NCBI GenBank assembly: GCA_024642215.1
Contig: JAHEBO010000016.1
Span: forward strand, 3,241-67,240
Origin: Limnohabitans sp.
Lineage (GTDB): Bacteria; Pseudomonadota; Gammaproteobacteria; Burkholderiales; Burkholderiaceae_C
Direction: 5' to 3'
Length of the DNA: 64,000 nucleotides
Numbering within the stretch: the stretch's first letter is position 1; each line of letters opens with the position of its first letter. Positions 17,010 to 26,309 of this stretch are shown in pieces. The notes below the pieces were generated by a model, which ran no database searches, had not been told where the DNA came from, and saw only the letters and a program-made list of their open reading frames with translations. The position numbers and the translations under genes are program-made.

Positions 17010-20000
17010 ACAAGCGCATCAGCAGCCAGACCCCAGCAAGTTTGGCTTTGCCGGTCAGCTGGCCGCCAAGTTTCAAAACAACGCACTCACGCCTTTGTTG
17101 GCCATCGTGGCCTTGCTGATGGGTTTGTTTGCCGTGATGGTCACGCCGCGTGAAGAAGAGCCGCAAATCAACGTGACCATGGCCAATGTGCTGATTCCGT
17201 TCCCCGGTGCCAGCAGCGAAGACGTGCAAAGCAAAGTGGCCCGTCCTGCAGAGCAAGTGCTCGGACAAATTGCCGGCATTGAGCACACGTATTCTGTGTC
17301 TCGACCGGGCATGGCGGTCCTCACGGTGCAGTTCAAAGTAGGCGTGCCACGCACAGACGCTTTGGTGCGTTTGTATGACGTGCTCAATGCCAATCAAAAC
17401 TGGTTGCCGCGCGATCTGGGCACATTGGCACCCATCGTCAAACCCAAAGGCATCGACGATGTTCCGGTGTTGGCGGTCACTCTGTGGGGCAAAGATGCAC
17501 CGTCAGCTTTAGAGCTTGAGCGTGTGGCTCGCAGTTTGGAAATGGATTTGAAGCAGGTCAAGGGCACACGCGAAGTGCAAACCATCGGCGGTCCAGGCCG
17601 AGCCGTTCAAGTGAACTTGAACCCGACACGCATGCGTGAGCGAGGTTTGGACATGCGCAGTGTGCAAAGCGCCTTGGCGGGTGCCAACGTGGGCGCGCCA
17701 TCGGGCTATGTGATGAACCCCGATCAATCAGCAGGCCAACGCATCAACATTGAAACGGGTTACTTTTTTGAATCGGCCCAAGACGTTGCCGACGTGGTGG
17801 TGGGTGTGCACGCAGGCAAACCCATCTATTTGAAAGAAGTGGCGCAAATTGAAGAGGGTGCACAACAAGCCCAGCAATTTGTGAGCTACATGCCGGGCGC
17901 TGCCCATGCCGATTTGAAGGGCCAGATGTACCCCGCTGTCACGATGACGGTGACCAAGAAGCCAGGTGAAAATGCGGTCGATGTGGCGCGTGCTGCTCGT
18001 GCACGTGTTGAGCAAATGCGCAACACCGTTTTGCCACAAGGCATTGAAGCCACCATCACCCGTGACTACGGCGAAACCGCCGCAGAAAAAGCCAACAAGC
18101 TGATTCAGAAGTTGGCCTTTGCCACAGCCTCTGTGATTTTGTTGGTGGGATTGGCACTGGGCAAACGCGAAGCCATCATTGTGGGCGGCGCAGTCATTTT
18201 GACTTTGACCGCCACTTTGTTTGCCAGCTGGGCATGGGGCTTCACATTGAACCGCGTCAGCTTGTTCGCCTTGATTTTCTCCATCGGCATTTTGGTCGAC
18301 GATGCCATTGTGGTGGTGGAAAACATCCATCGTCATCAGCAGTTGTACCCCAACAAGTCATTGAAAGACATCATTCCATCGGCGGTGGACGAAGTGGGTG
18401 GCCCTACCATCTTGGCCACGCTCACTGTGATCGCCGCCTTGTTGCCCATGGCTTTTGTGTCGGGCCTCATGGGTCCCTACATGAGCCCCATTCCCATCAA
18501 CGCCAGCTTGGGCATGGCTTTGTCTTTGTTGATTGCCTTCACGGTCACCCCATGGTTGGCATTGAAGTGGATGAAGTCGCACCATGGCCGTCACGACCAT
18601 GACGCAACACACGCAACACACGCAACTTCGCATGCCCCTGCCACAGGTTTTGCTGCGCGCTTGCCAGCATTGTTTGGTCGCATCCTGCGCCCCTTCTTGA
18701 ACAGCAGCCGTCAACGCTGGAAACTTTTGGGCGGCATTGTGCTGGCCATGTTTTTGTCGGTGGGTTTGGCCGGCATGCAGTGGGTGATCATGAAGATGCT
18801 GCCCTTTGACAACAAGAGCGAGTTTCAAGTGGTGGTCGACATGCCCGCTGGCACGCCTTTGGAAAATACCGCCGCGGCATTGCAAGACATGGGCACTTAT
18901 TTGGCCCAACAAAAAGAAGTGTTGGATGTGCAAACTTATGCGGGCACCGCCAGCCCCATCACCTTCAATGGTTTGGTACGCCAATACTATTTGCGCGCTG
19001 ATGCCGAGCAAGGTGACTTGCAAGTCAATTTGGTCGACAAACACCAACGCTCAGAAAAGAGCCATGCCATTGCGCAGCGCTTGCGGCCTGGCTTGGAGAA
19101 AATTGCGGCTGCGCACAACGCCAACATCAAAGTCGTAGAAGTGCCGCCTGGCCCTCCCGTGCTCAGTCCGCTCGTCGCTGAAATCTACGGTCCCGATGAA
19201 GCCGGCCGTCAAGCCTTAGCGGCCAATGTGGCCAAAGCTTTTGCGCAAACGCCTGGCATCGTGGGTGTGGACACCTCACTCAAGGCCGATGCCCCCAGGC
19301 AATGGCTGCAAGTGCGCCGACAACGCGCCGAAACCCTGGGCATTTCGGTCAGTGCCATTGCGCAAACGGTACAAGGCGCACTGCAAGGCGTGGACGCCAC
19401 GTACCTGCACGATGGCATCAGCAAAATGCCGGTGCCCGTCCGTTTGCAATTGCCCATTCAATCGCAAGTAGGTTTGAAAGACGTGTTGGCCTTGCCCATG
19501 CGTGCCGCCAATGGCCAGCTGGTGCCATTGTCTGAATTGGTCGAAGTGAAAACGGGCGTGATTCAAAAGCCGCTGTTCACCAAAGACTTGCAGTCCGTGA
19601 GTTATGTCATGGGTGACATGGCGGGCTCACAAGACTCGCCTTTGTATGGTTTGTTTGGCATTCGTTCTCACCTCAAAGACGCGGCGTTGCCAGGCCAAGG
19701 CATCTTGGGTGAGTACTGGATCCAACAGCCTAGCGACACTTACCGCGAGTACGCCATCAAGTGGGACGGTGAGTCGCAAATCACATACGAAACATTCCGT
19801 GACATGGGTGCGGCGTATGGCGTGGGCCTGATCTTGATTTACCTTTTGGTGGTGGCCCAGTTTAAAAGTTATCTCACACCCTTGGTGATCATGGCGCCCA
19901 TTCCACTCACCATGATTGGGGTGATGCCTGGCCACGCTTTGTTGAACGCACAGTTCACGGCCACCAGCATGATTGGCATGATTGCTTTGGCCGGCATCAT

Positions 20001-20280
20001 TGTGCGCAACTCCATCTTGCTGGTGGACTTCATTGAGTTGCAAGTGGCGCAAGGCATGGACTTCAAAGAAGCGGTCATTCAATCGGCCGCTGTGCGCGCC
20101 CAGCCCATTGTGCTCACTGGCTTGGCCGCCATGATTGGTGCGTTCTTCATTTTGGATGACCCCATCTTCAATGGCTTGGCCGTGTCCCTCATCTTTGGCA
20201 TTTTGGTGTCCACCTTGCTGACGCTGGTGGTCATTCCTGTGCTCTATTTTTCTTTGTTTAAACCTAAGGAGTCTGTATGA
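16996..20280 (+). CDS. RND efflux pump permease (AcrB/HAE-like)
   Basis: This 1094-residue inner-membrane proton-driven pump has the typical double repeat: one TM helix, a large periplasmic porter domain, then TM2-6, repeated. TM4 has the proton-relay region SIGILVDDAIVVVENIHRH with adjacent aspartates. The first periplasmic segment starts MVTPREEEPQINVTMANVLIPFPGAS, typical of a subgroup separate from AcrB proper. An unusual His-rich stretch (seven His between 529 and 546) lies after TM6 on the predicted cytoplasmic side. The stop overlaps the next start by ATGA. The substrate is unknown; the operator and partner gene suggest a metal or reactive-sulfur link (inference). Confidence 0.9.
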   Translation: MSHDKQAHQQPDPSKFGFAGQLAAKFQNNALTPLLAIVALLMGLFAVMVTPREEEPQINVTMANVLIPFPGASSEDVQSKVARPAEQVLGQIAGIEHTYSVSRPGMAVLTVQFKVGVPRTDALVRLYDVLNANQNWLPRDLGTLAPIVKPKGIDDVPVLAVTLWGKDAPSALELERVARSLEMDLKQVKGTREVQTIGGPGRAVQVNLNPTRMRERGLDMRSVQSALAGANVGAPSGYVMNPDQSAGQRINIETGYFFESAQDVADVVVGVHAGKPIYLKEVAQIEEGAQQAQQFVSYMPGAAHADLKGQMYPAVTMTVTKKPGENAVDVARAARARVEQMRNTVLPQGIEATITRDYGETAAEKANKLIQKLAFATASVILLVGLALGKREAIIVGGAVILTLTATLFASWAWGFTLNRVSLFALIFSIGILVDDAIVVVENIHRHQQLYPNKSLKDIIPSAVDEVGGPTILATLTVIAALLPMAFVSGLMGPYMSPIPINASLGMALSLLIAFTVTPWLALKWMKSHHGRHDHDATHATHATSHAPATGFAARLPALFGRILRPFLNSSRQRWKLLGGIVLAMFLSVGLAGMQWVIMKMLPFDNKSEFQVVVDMPAGTPLENTAAALQDMGTYLAQQKEVLDVQTYAGTASPITFNGLVRQYYLRADAEQGDLQVNLVDKHQRSEKSHAIAQRLRPGLEKIAAAHNANIKVVEVPPGPPVLSPLVAEIYGPDEAGRQALAANVAKAFAQTPGIVGVDTSLKADAPRQWLQVRRQRAETLGISVSAIAQTVQGALQGVDATYLHDGISKMPVPVRLQLPIQSQVGLKDVLALPMRAANGQLVPLSELVEVKTGVIQKPLFTKDLQSVSYVMGDMAGSQDSPLYGLFGIRSHLKDAALPGQGILGEYWIQQPSDTYREYAIKWDGESQITYETFRDMGAAYGVGLILIYLLVVAQFKSYLTPLVIMAPIPLTMIGVMPGHALLNAQFTATSMIGMIALAGIIVRNSILLVDFIELQVAQGMDFKEAVIQSAAVRAQPIVLTGLAAMIGAFFILDDPIFNGLAVSLIFGILVSTLLTLVVIPVLYFSLFKPKESV
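18604..18626 (+). repeat. 9-bp tandem repeat in the His-rich RND loop
   Basis: GCAACACAC occurs twice followed by GCAAC, encoding ATH-ATH-AT in the loop after TM6 of the RND pump. Together with the preceding HHGRHDHD it gives seven histidines in 18 residues. Confidence 0.85.
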
Positions 20281-20504
20281 CTGTTGAACGTTACATCCGC
20301 GTCATTGCTGGATTATTTATTTTGATTTCTTTGTCTTTGGGTATTGAGGGCAGCCCCTTGTTTGTCAGTTCATGGGCCTTGGCATTCACTGCATTTGTAG
20401 GTGCCAACTTGTTTCAATTTGGCTTGACCAATGCATGCCCCATGGGCTGGATCTTGCGCAAGATGGGCGTGCCTGACGCCGCGCCTTGCAGCGTTCAAAG
20501 CTAA
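20277..20504 (+). CDS. DUF2892 (YgaP-type) small membrane protein
   Basis: This 75-residue protein has two hydrophobic helices (about 8-24 and 32-50) and a cytosol-facing C-terminal segment TNACPMGWILRKMGV, matching the DUF2892 pattern with a conserved CP. DUF2892 is the membrane domain fused to rhodanese in YgaP, and free-standing copies are often found with sulfurtransferases and persulfide metabolism genes. It overlaps the pump gene by ATGA, so it is translationally coupled and probably acts with the efflux system. A second Cys (APCSVQS) is near the C-terminus. The exact role is unknown. Confidence 0.8.
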   Translation: MTVERYIRVIAGLFILISLSLGIEGSPLFVSSWALAFTAFVGANLFQFGLTNACPMGWILRKMGVPDAAPCSVQS

Positions 20505-20588
20505 ATCACAAGCAGGCGCACATCACTGGCACAATGCGGCCATGATGTCAGTTGATGTGTTGAATAAGTTGCAGGGCTAGGACGAACC

Positions 20589-21542
20589 ATGGAACTTCGT
20601 CAGTTGCGTGCGTTTGTCCGGGTGGTCGAGTTGGGCAGCATCAGTCGTGCTGCACTAGATCTCAACGTCGTTCAATCCGCCCTAAGCCAGCAAATCACCA
20701 AGCTTGAAAGCGAGTTGTCGACGCGGCTCCTTCAGCGCTCAACCCAAGGCGTGACGCCCACTGAAGCGGGCGTTGCATTCTTCCGTGAAGCGCAACTCAC
20801 GCTTAGGCATGCTGCGCAAGCGGTGCGCGCGGCGCAAGAGTCGCGTTTGTCTGGCACGGTCAGTGTGGGTATGCCGCCCACCACCGCTGCGGTTTTGGGC
20901 ATGCCTTTGATGCGGGCACTCAAAGCGCGATATCCCGATGTCCGCTTGCATTTGGTCGAAAGCCTGTCTGGCCATTTGACGGGCATGCTGAATGCGCGTC
21001 AATTGGATTTGGCGGTGCTGTTCGATTCTTATGTCTTACCCAGTGCCCATCTTCAAACGTCCAAACGTTGGCACGTGATGCCGTTGTTGGAAGAAGACTT
21101 GTTTTTCATCAGCGCCAAGAAAAACACACGCGCCAAGATGGCTGACACCCTTCAATTGAGCCAATTGAAGCAAGAGTCTTTGATTTTGCCGACAGGCCCG
21201 CATGGTTTGCGCAGCACGCTGGACGCTGCATTTGCCAGAGCCAAAGTGGTGCCTGATGTGGTTTTGGAAATTGACTCTTTGGCCTTGTTGATGGAGGCGG
21301 TAGACGCAGGATTGGGCGCGACTTTGCAGCCCTGGGCTGCTGTGGCCAGGTTTCCAGATGCGGCCGAACGGTTTCACATTGCCCGGATTTCGGACGCCAA
21401 TGTGCAACGCATCAATGTGCTGTGCAGTTTGTCGGAGGATGAGCTGTCCCCTGTGGCATTGGCTGCGCGCGTGGTTCTGCGTGATTGCGCCCAGCAATTG
21501 GTGTCGCAAGGTATTTGGACGGGTGCGCGCGTCAAATCCTGA
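20589..21542 (+). CDS. LysR-family transcriptional regulator
   Basis: This 317-residue regulator has an N-terminal winged HTH (MELRQLRAFVRVVELGSISRAALDLNVVQSALSQQITKLE in part) and a C-terminal two-subdomain effector-binding region starting near GTVSVGMPPTTAAVLG. It resembles the Nac/Cbl-like branch in its opening residues. It lies directly upstream, same strand, of the SDR-tcuA-tcuB genes, and a T-N11-A dyad lies in between, so it probably controls them. The effector is unknown; a tricarboxylate or dicarboxylate is a reasonable guess. Confidence 0.9.
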   Translation: MELRQLRAFVRVVELGSISRAALDLNVVQSALSQQITKLESELSTRLLQRSTQGVTPTEAGVAFFREAQLTLRHAAQAVRAAQESRLSGTVSVGMPPTTAAVLGMPLMRALKARYPDVRLHLVESLSGHLTGMLNARQLDLAVLFDSYVLPSAHLQTSKRWHVMPLLEEDLFFISAKKNTRAKMADTLQLSQLKQESLILPTGPHGLRSTLDAAFARAKVVPDVVLEIDSLALLMEAVDAGLGATLQPWAAVARFPDAAERFHIARISDANVQRINVLCSLSEDELSPVALAARVVLRDCAQQLVSQGIWTGARVKS

Positions 21543-21561
21543 GGGCGGTCGGTCCATTTTA

Positions 21562-21586
21562 GGGGTATCACTTTTTTTGATACCCC
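21562..21586. promoter_or_regulatory. Inverted repeat GGGGTATCA-N7-TGATACCCC, candidate LysR box
   Basis: Nine-base perfect arms around CTTTTTT; the inner part TCA...TGA has the T-N11-A geometry of LysR-type operator sites. It lies 20 bases after the LysR stop and about 80 bases before the SDR start. A hairpin with the T-run in its loop is an unlikely terminator, so an operator is preferred. Confidence 0.6.
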
Positions 21587-21668
21587 GATCCATCTTGGGG
21601 CGTTCAAACCCCACCTGCCAGCGTTACAGTGCTGTTCATCGACATGACATTCAACGGAAAGGCACATC

Positions 21669-22424
21669 ATGGACTTGCAACTCAAAGACAAAACGGCATT
21701 GGTAACGGGCGCTAGCGTGGGCATTGGCCGAGGCATTGCCAAGGCATTGGCGGCCGAGGGCGTCAAATTGGCGATTTCTGCGCGCCGTGCCGACAAGTTG
21801 CAAGAAGTGGCCGACGAAATTGTGGCCGCAGGCGGCCACCGCCCTGTCATCATTGAATCCGACCTCTACCCAGAAGATGCCGCCGCCAAACTCACGGCGG
21901 CTGCCATTCAAGGCTTGGGCCATGTGGACATTTTGGTCAACAACGCAGGCGGCTCACGCAGTTTCAAAGATTTGCACGTGAGCGAAGAAGCTTGGCAAGA
22001 AGCCATCACCTTGAATTTTCATCGCCCCCGCCAAGTGGCCGATGCCTTGGTTGACCAAATGATCGCCCGCAAATGGGGCCGCATCATCAACATCACGGGC
22101 AAGAGCGAACCCGATCACGTGAACGGTGCCTTCTGTGCCAAGGCTGGCATTCACAGCTGGGCCAAAGGTTTGTCCCGCATGGTGGGCCCACATGGCATCA
22201 CCGTAAACTGCATTCCGCCAGGCCGCATTCACTCTGAGCAAATTTTCCGCAACTACACACCTGAATACCGTCAGTGGCAGTGCGAAAACGAAATTCCCAT
22301 GGGCCGTTATGGCGAACCCGAAGACATGGCCAACCTGGTCACCTTCTTGTCATCGCCTTTGGCCAGCTACATCACGGGCGCTGTGATTCCTGTTGACGGT
22401 GGCTTGCGTCGTTACCAGTTCTAA
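21669..22424 (+). CDS. Atypical SDR-family oxidoreductase
   Basis: This 251-residue Rossmann protein has a dinucleotide loop (GASVGIGRGIA, about 15-25), the NNAG strand (LVNNAGGS) and a C-terminal TGAVIPVDGG segment like FabG-type SDRs. The region that should hold the catalytic Tyr-x3-Lys reads NGAFCAKAGIHSW: the Lys is present but the Tyr position (Lys minus 4) is Ala, and the Ser position is also unclear (IINITGKSE). Either the enzyme uses a different mechanism or it is a non-redox member. It is 17 bp upstream of the TcuA-like gene and probably in one operon with it. Confidence 0.85.
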   Translation: MDLQLKDKTALVTGASVGIGRGIAKALAAEGVKLAISARRADKLQEVADEIVAAGGHRPVIIESDLYPEDAAAKLTAAAIQGLGHVDILVNNAGGSRSFKDLHVSEEAWQEAITLNFHRPRQVADALVDQMIARKWGRIINITGKSEPDHVNGAFCAKAGIHSWAKGLSRMVGPHGITVNCIPPGRIHSEQIFRNYTPEYRQWQCENEIPMGRYGEPEDMANLVTFLSSPLASYITGAVIPVDGGLRRYQF

Positions 22425-22441
22425 CAACCGGAGTTCATGGG

Positions 22442-23932
22442 ATGAGCCTTGATGTTTTGGTCATTGGCGGCGGTAACGCTGCCTTGAGTGCGGCCCTCAT
22501 GGCCCGAGAAGCAGGTGCCAGTGTCATGGTGCTCGAGTCTGCGCCGCGTGAATGGCGCGGTGGCAACTCGATGCACACACGCAATCTGCGTTGCATGCAT
22601 GACGCCCCTCAAGATGTTCTGATTGAGGCTTATCCCGAAGAAGAATTTTGGCAAGATCTGCTGAAAGTCACAGGCGGATTGACTGACGAGCATTTGGCCC
22701 GCTTGGCCATTCGCCATTCTCACCATTGCCGTCCTTGGATGGTCAAACATGGTGTGCGTTTCCAGCCTTCTTTGTCAGGTGCTTTGCACACGGCACGCAC
22801 CAATGCGTTTTTCATGGGCGGCGGCAAAGCGCTGATCAATGCGTATTACCGCAGCGCCGAAAAACTGGGCATTCAAATTCACTACAACGCCGAAGTCAAC
22901 GAACTCGAGTTGGAAAACGGTGTTTTCAAAGCCGCGTTGGTGATGCACAAGTCGCCACAAGGCGAGGTCTTGCGCACCGAGCGCATCACCGCCAAAGCGT
23001 GTGTCATGGCAGCGGGTGGTTTTGAATCCAACATTCCTTGGCTGAAAGAGGCATGGGGTCAAAACGCGCAAGGCGAATATCCGGCAGACAACTTCCTCAT
23101 TCGCGGCACCAAATTCAACCAAGGCACCTTGCTTAAGCATTTGCTTGACAAAGGCGCTGACCAAATTGGCGATCCCACACAAGCCCACATGGTGGCCATT
23201 GATGCGCGTGCGCCTTTGTACGACGGCGGCATTTGTACCCGCATTGATTGCGTTTCCTTGGGCGTGGTGGTCAACAAAAATGCCGAACGCTTCTACGACG
23301 AAGGCGAAGATTTTTGGCCCAAGCGTTATGCCATTTGGGGCCGCTTGGTGGCGCAGCAACCCGGTCAAATTGGTTACTCCATCACGGATGCCAAAGCCGT
23401 AGGCCGCTTCATGCCGCCCGTGTTTGAGGGGACTGTGGCACAAACGCTGCCCGAGTTGGCGCAAAAGTTGGGATTGAACGTGGACACCTTCATGGCCACT
23501 CTCAATGCCTATAACCAAGCTTGTGTGCCGGGCCATTTCGATCACACGGTGCTGGACGATTGCCACACCGAAGGCGTGACGCCTGCTAAAACGCACTGGG
23601 CACTGCCACTGAACACGGCGCCCTTTTACGCCTACCCCGTGAAGCCCGGGATCACCTTCACATACCTCGGTTTGAAAACCGACGAAACCACCGCTGTCAG
23701 GTTTCAAAACCAAGCCAGCCCCAACTTGTTTGTGTCGGGCGAAATGATGGCAGGCAATGTTTTGGGCAAGGGCTACACCGCTGGTGTGGGCATGACCATT
23801 GGCACAGCCTTTGGCCGAATTTCGGGTGAGCAGGCGGCACGTGCCGCTTTGGGCACCCCTGCCTCAGTGCCCACTTTGGCGCAGCAAGTCATGCAAGGCA
23901 CGGCCGACCGCAACACACACAGGCCTGCCTAA
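22442..23932 (+). CDS. tcuA: FAD-dependent tricarballylate dehydrogenase-like protein (TcuA)
   Basis: This 496-residue flavoprotein is of the fumarate reductase/succinate dehydrogenase superfamily. It starts with an FAD-binding motif [17 protein letters not shown] (7-23), has the substrate domain, and ends in a second FAD stretch ([25 protein letters not shown] in part). TcuA oxidises tricarballylate to cis-aconitate with electrons passed via TcuB. The downstream TcuB-like partner supports the assignment, but no TcuC transporter is present, so another carboxylate substrate is possible. Shine-Dalgarno-like CCGGAG lies just before the ATGGG/ATG start region. Confidence 0.82.
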   Translation: MSLDVLVIGGGNAALSAALMAREAGASVMVLESAPREWRGGNSMHTRNLRCMHDAPQDVLIEAYPEEEFWQDLLKVTGGLTDEHLARLAIRHSHHCRPWMVKHGVRFQPSLSGALHTARTNAFFMGGGKALINAYYRSAEKLGIQIHYNAEVNELELENGVFKAALVMHKSPQGEVLRTERITAKACVMAAGGFESNIPWLKEAWGQNAQGEYPADNFLIRGTKFNQGTLLKHLLDKGADQIGDPTQAHMVAIDARAPLYDGGICTRIDCVSLGVVVNKNAERFYDEGEDFWPKRYAIWGRLVAQQPGQIGYSITDAKAVGRFMPPVFEGTVAQTLPELAQKLGLNVDTFMATLNAYNQACVPGHFDHTVLDDCHTEGVTPAKTHWALPLNTAPFYAYPVKPGITFTYLGLKTDETTAVRFQNQASPNLFVSGEMMAGNVLGKGYTAGVGMTIGTAFGRISGEQAARAALGTPASVPTLAQQVMQGTADRNTHRPA

Positions 23933-23943
23933 AGAGAACAAGC

Positions 23944-25125
23944 ATGCAAACACTTCAGCAACTCACTCAAGAAGCCCAAGCCTTGGCGCGGGGTGACATC
24001 CTTTTATCCGGTTCAGAAAAAGAAGTTGCACGCCAACTTCAAATTTGCAATGGCTGCCGCTATTGCGAAGGCTTCTGTGCGGTGTTTCCCGCCATGACGC
24101 GGCGCTTGGAATTTGGCAAAGCCGACATCCATTACTTGGCCAACTTGTGCCACAACTGCGGTGCTTGTTTGCATGCTTGCCAGTATGCACCGCCGCACGA
24201 ATTTGCCATCAATGTCCCTAAGGCCATGGCCACTGTGCGGGGGCAAACTTACGCCGATTACGCGTGGCCACCTGCGTTGGGCAAACTCTACCAGCGCAAT
24301 GGCTTGACACTTTCTTTGGCGTTGGCCGCCAGCCTGACTTTGTTCATGTTGTTGGCGCTGCAAAGCAATGGCAGCTTGTGGGGCAACCCTGCGCAGGTGG
24401 GGCCACAAGGCTTTTACGCCATCTTTCCGCACAACTTCATGGTGAGCTTGTTTGCGCCTGTTTTCTTGTGGGCTGTGTTGGCTTTGAGCATGGGCGTTCG
24501 AAAGTTCTGGCGTGATGTCACGCCCGCAACCAGTGGCGCGCCTTTGAGCACACCCGCTGCAGCAGAGGCCACGCACGATGCCTTGCGTTTGAAGTACTTG
24601 GGCGGTGGCCACGGTGATGGCTGCAACAACGAAGACGATGCCTTCACCTTGGCACGAAAGCGTACGCACCATCTCACGTTTTACGGTTTCATGTTGTGCT
24701 TTGCGGCCACCAGCGTGGCAACGGTTTATCACTATGCGTTCGGTTGGTCTGCGCCTTACAACTTCACCAGCTTGCCTAAAATTTTGGGCACGGTGGGTGG
24801 CATCTCTTTGGCCTTGGGCACTTTGGGTTTGTGGCGACTCAACCTGGCACGTGATCCCCAGCACGGCGATGTTCAGCAGCGCCCCATGGACCGTGGTTTC
24901 ATCGCTTTGTTGTTCTTCATCAGCGTGACGGGCTTGGCCCTCATGCTGTCCAGAGACACCGTGGCCATGCCCGCCTTGTTGGCCCTGCACTTGGGCATGG
25001 TGATGGCGCTGTTCTTAACCTTGCCCTATGGGAAATTTGCCCACGGCATTTTCAGAACAGCCGCACTGCTGCGATTTTCTGTTGAAAAAAGACAGCCTAG
25101 CAAGTTGGCGCTGGGCAGCGACTGA
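23944..25125 (+). CDS. tcuB: Iron-sulfur membrane electron transfer protein TcuB (CitB-like)
   Basis: This 393-residue protein accepts electrons from TcuA and passes them to the quinone pool. Its N-terminus has two [4Fe-4S] motifs: Cys35, 38, 41, 45 and Cys69, 72, 75, 79. The rest carries about six hydrophobic segments, with a polar loop around 185-245, placing it in the inner membrane. It begins 11 bp after tcuA. Together with tcuA it forms the conserved core of tricarballylate/citrate utilisation clusters. Confidence 0.87.
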   Translation: MQTLQQLTQEAQALARGDILLSGSEKEVARQLQICNGCRYCEGFCAVFPAMTRRLEFGKADIHYLANLCHNCGACLHACQYAPPHEFAINVPKAMATVRGQTYADYAWPPALGKLYQRNGLTLSLALAASLTLFMLLALQSNGSLWGNPAQVGPQGFYAIFPHNFMVSLFAPVFLWAVLALSMGVRKFWRDVTPATSGAPLSTPAAAEATHDALRLKYLGGGHGDGCNNEDDAFTLARKRTHHLTFYGFMLCFAATSVATVYHYAFGWSAPYNFTSLPKILGTVGGISLALGTLGLWRLNLARDPQHGDVQQRPMDRGFIALLFFISVTGLALMLSRDTVAMPALLALHLGMVMALFLTLPYGKFAHGIFRTAALLRFSVEKRQPSKLALGSD

Positions 25126-25131
25126 ACCCAC

Positions 25132-26250
25132 TTACGCCAGGGTGGTGGCCGTGTTGATCACGCCACCGCCCAAACACACTTCACCGTCATACAGCACCGC
25201 ACTTTGCCCGGGTGTGACAGCCCACTGATGCGCATCAAAGGCCAGTGAAAACTCGTCCACTTGGGACGACGTGAGTGTACAAGCCGCATCGGCTTGGCGG
25301 TAGCGTGTTTTGGCTGCGTAGCGTCCTGCAACTGGCGCCATGCCAGAGCACCAGCTGGCATCGGCCGCATCAAGCTGCGGCGACAACAACCAAGGATGCT
25401 CATGCCCTTGTACCACCCACAAAATGTTTTTGGCCATGTCTTTGCGCGCCACAAACCACGGTGTGTGTTCGCCGCCCCCGCGCTGGGCACCTTTTTCCTT
25501 GATGCCCCCAATGCCCAAACCTTGGCGTTGGCCCAGGGTGTAAAAACTCAAGCCCACATGCTTGCCAATGGTGCGGCCTGTGGGATCTTTGATGGGCCCT
25601 GGCTCTTTGGAGATGTAGCGGTTCAAGAAATCGCGGAAAGGACGTTCGCCAATGAAGCAAATGCCGGTGGAGTCTTTTTTCTTGGCATTGGGCAAGCCAA
25701 TTTCTTCTGCAATTTGACGCACTTGCGTTTTCAGCAACTCACCCACAGGGAACAAAGTTTTGGACAATTGCGCTTGGTTCAGGCGGTGCAAAAAGTAGCT
25801 TTGGTCTTTGCTGTTGTCCAAGCCTTTGAGCAATTCGTGCAAGCCAGTGGCCTCATTCAAACGCACGCGGGCGTAGTGACCCGTGGCAATTTTTTCGGCG
25901 CCCACTTGCATCGCGTGGTCTAGAAAAGATTTGAATTTGATCTCGGCATTGCAAAGGATGTCGGGGTTGGGCGTGCGGCCCGCTTGGTACTCGCGCAAAA
26001 AATCTGCAAACACGCGGTCTTTGTAGTCGGCGGCAAAGTTGACGTGTTCAATCTCAATGCCCACCACATCGGCCACCGCCGCGGCATCGACAAAGTCGAT
26101 GTTGGAAGAGCAGAATTCGCTGTCGTCATCGTCTTCCCAGTTTTTCATGAAAATGCCGACCACTTCATGGCCTTGCTTTTTCAACAAATGGGCCGTGACA
26201 GCCGAGTCGACGCCCCCAGACAAACCCACAACGATACGGTGATGCTTCAT
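25132..26250 (-). CDS. mnmA: tRNA 2-thiouridine synthase MnmA
   Basis: This inserts sulfur at position 2 of U34 in tRNA-Lys, -Glu and -Gln using persulfide from the Tus relay and ATP. From the ATG at 26250 the protein is 372 residues, with the PP-loop SGGVDS (11-16) and catalytic Cys100 (DILCNAEIK) and Cys198 (STGICFIGE). An in-frame ATG at 26280 would add ten residues before the normal start and is less likely. It converges on tcuB with six bases between the stops and is divergent from the transglycosylase gene. Confidence 0.95.
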   Translation of the reverse strand: MKHHRIVVGLSGGVDSAVTAHLLKKQGHEVVGIFMKNWEDDDDSEFCSSNIDFVDAAAVADVVGIEIEHVNFAADYKDRVFADFLREYQAGRTPNPDILCNAEIKFKSFLDHAMQVGAEKIATGHYARVRLNEATGLHELLKGLDNSKDQSYFLHRLNQAQLSKTLFPVGELLKTQVRQIAEEIGLPNAKKKDSTGICFIGERPFRDFLNRYISKEPGPIKDPTGRTIGKHVGLSFYTLGQRQGLGIGGIKEKGAQRGGGEHTPWFVARKDMAKNILWVVQGHEHPWLLSPQLDAADASWCSGMAPVAGRYAAKTRYRQADAACTLTSSQVDEFSLAFDAHQWAVTPGQSAVLYDGEVCLGGGVINTATTLA

Positions 26251-26309
26251 GGGCCCAATTATCTCTTGATCAATCCCCATCAGATTAAATATCTATACTT
26301 GGGCGCATC

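Noticed and set aside
24013..24990. A 325-residue minus-strand frame opposite tcuB
   Set aside because: Gln/Arg-rich shadow; tcuB has two cysteine cluster motifs in the other strand.
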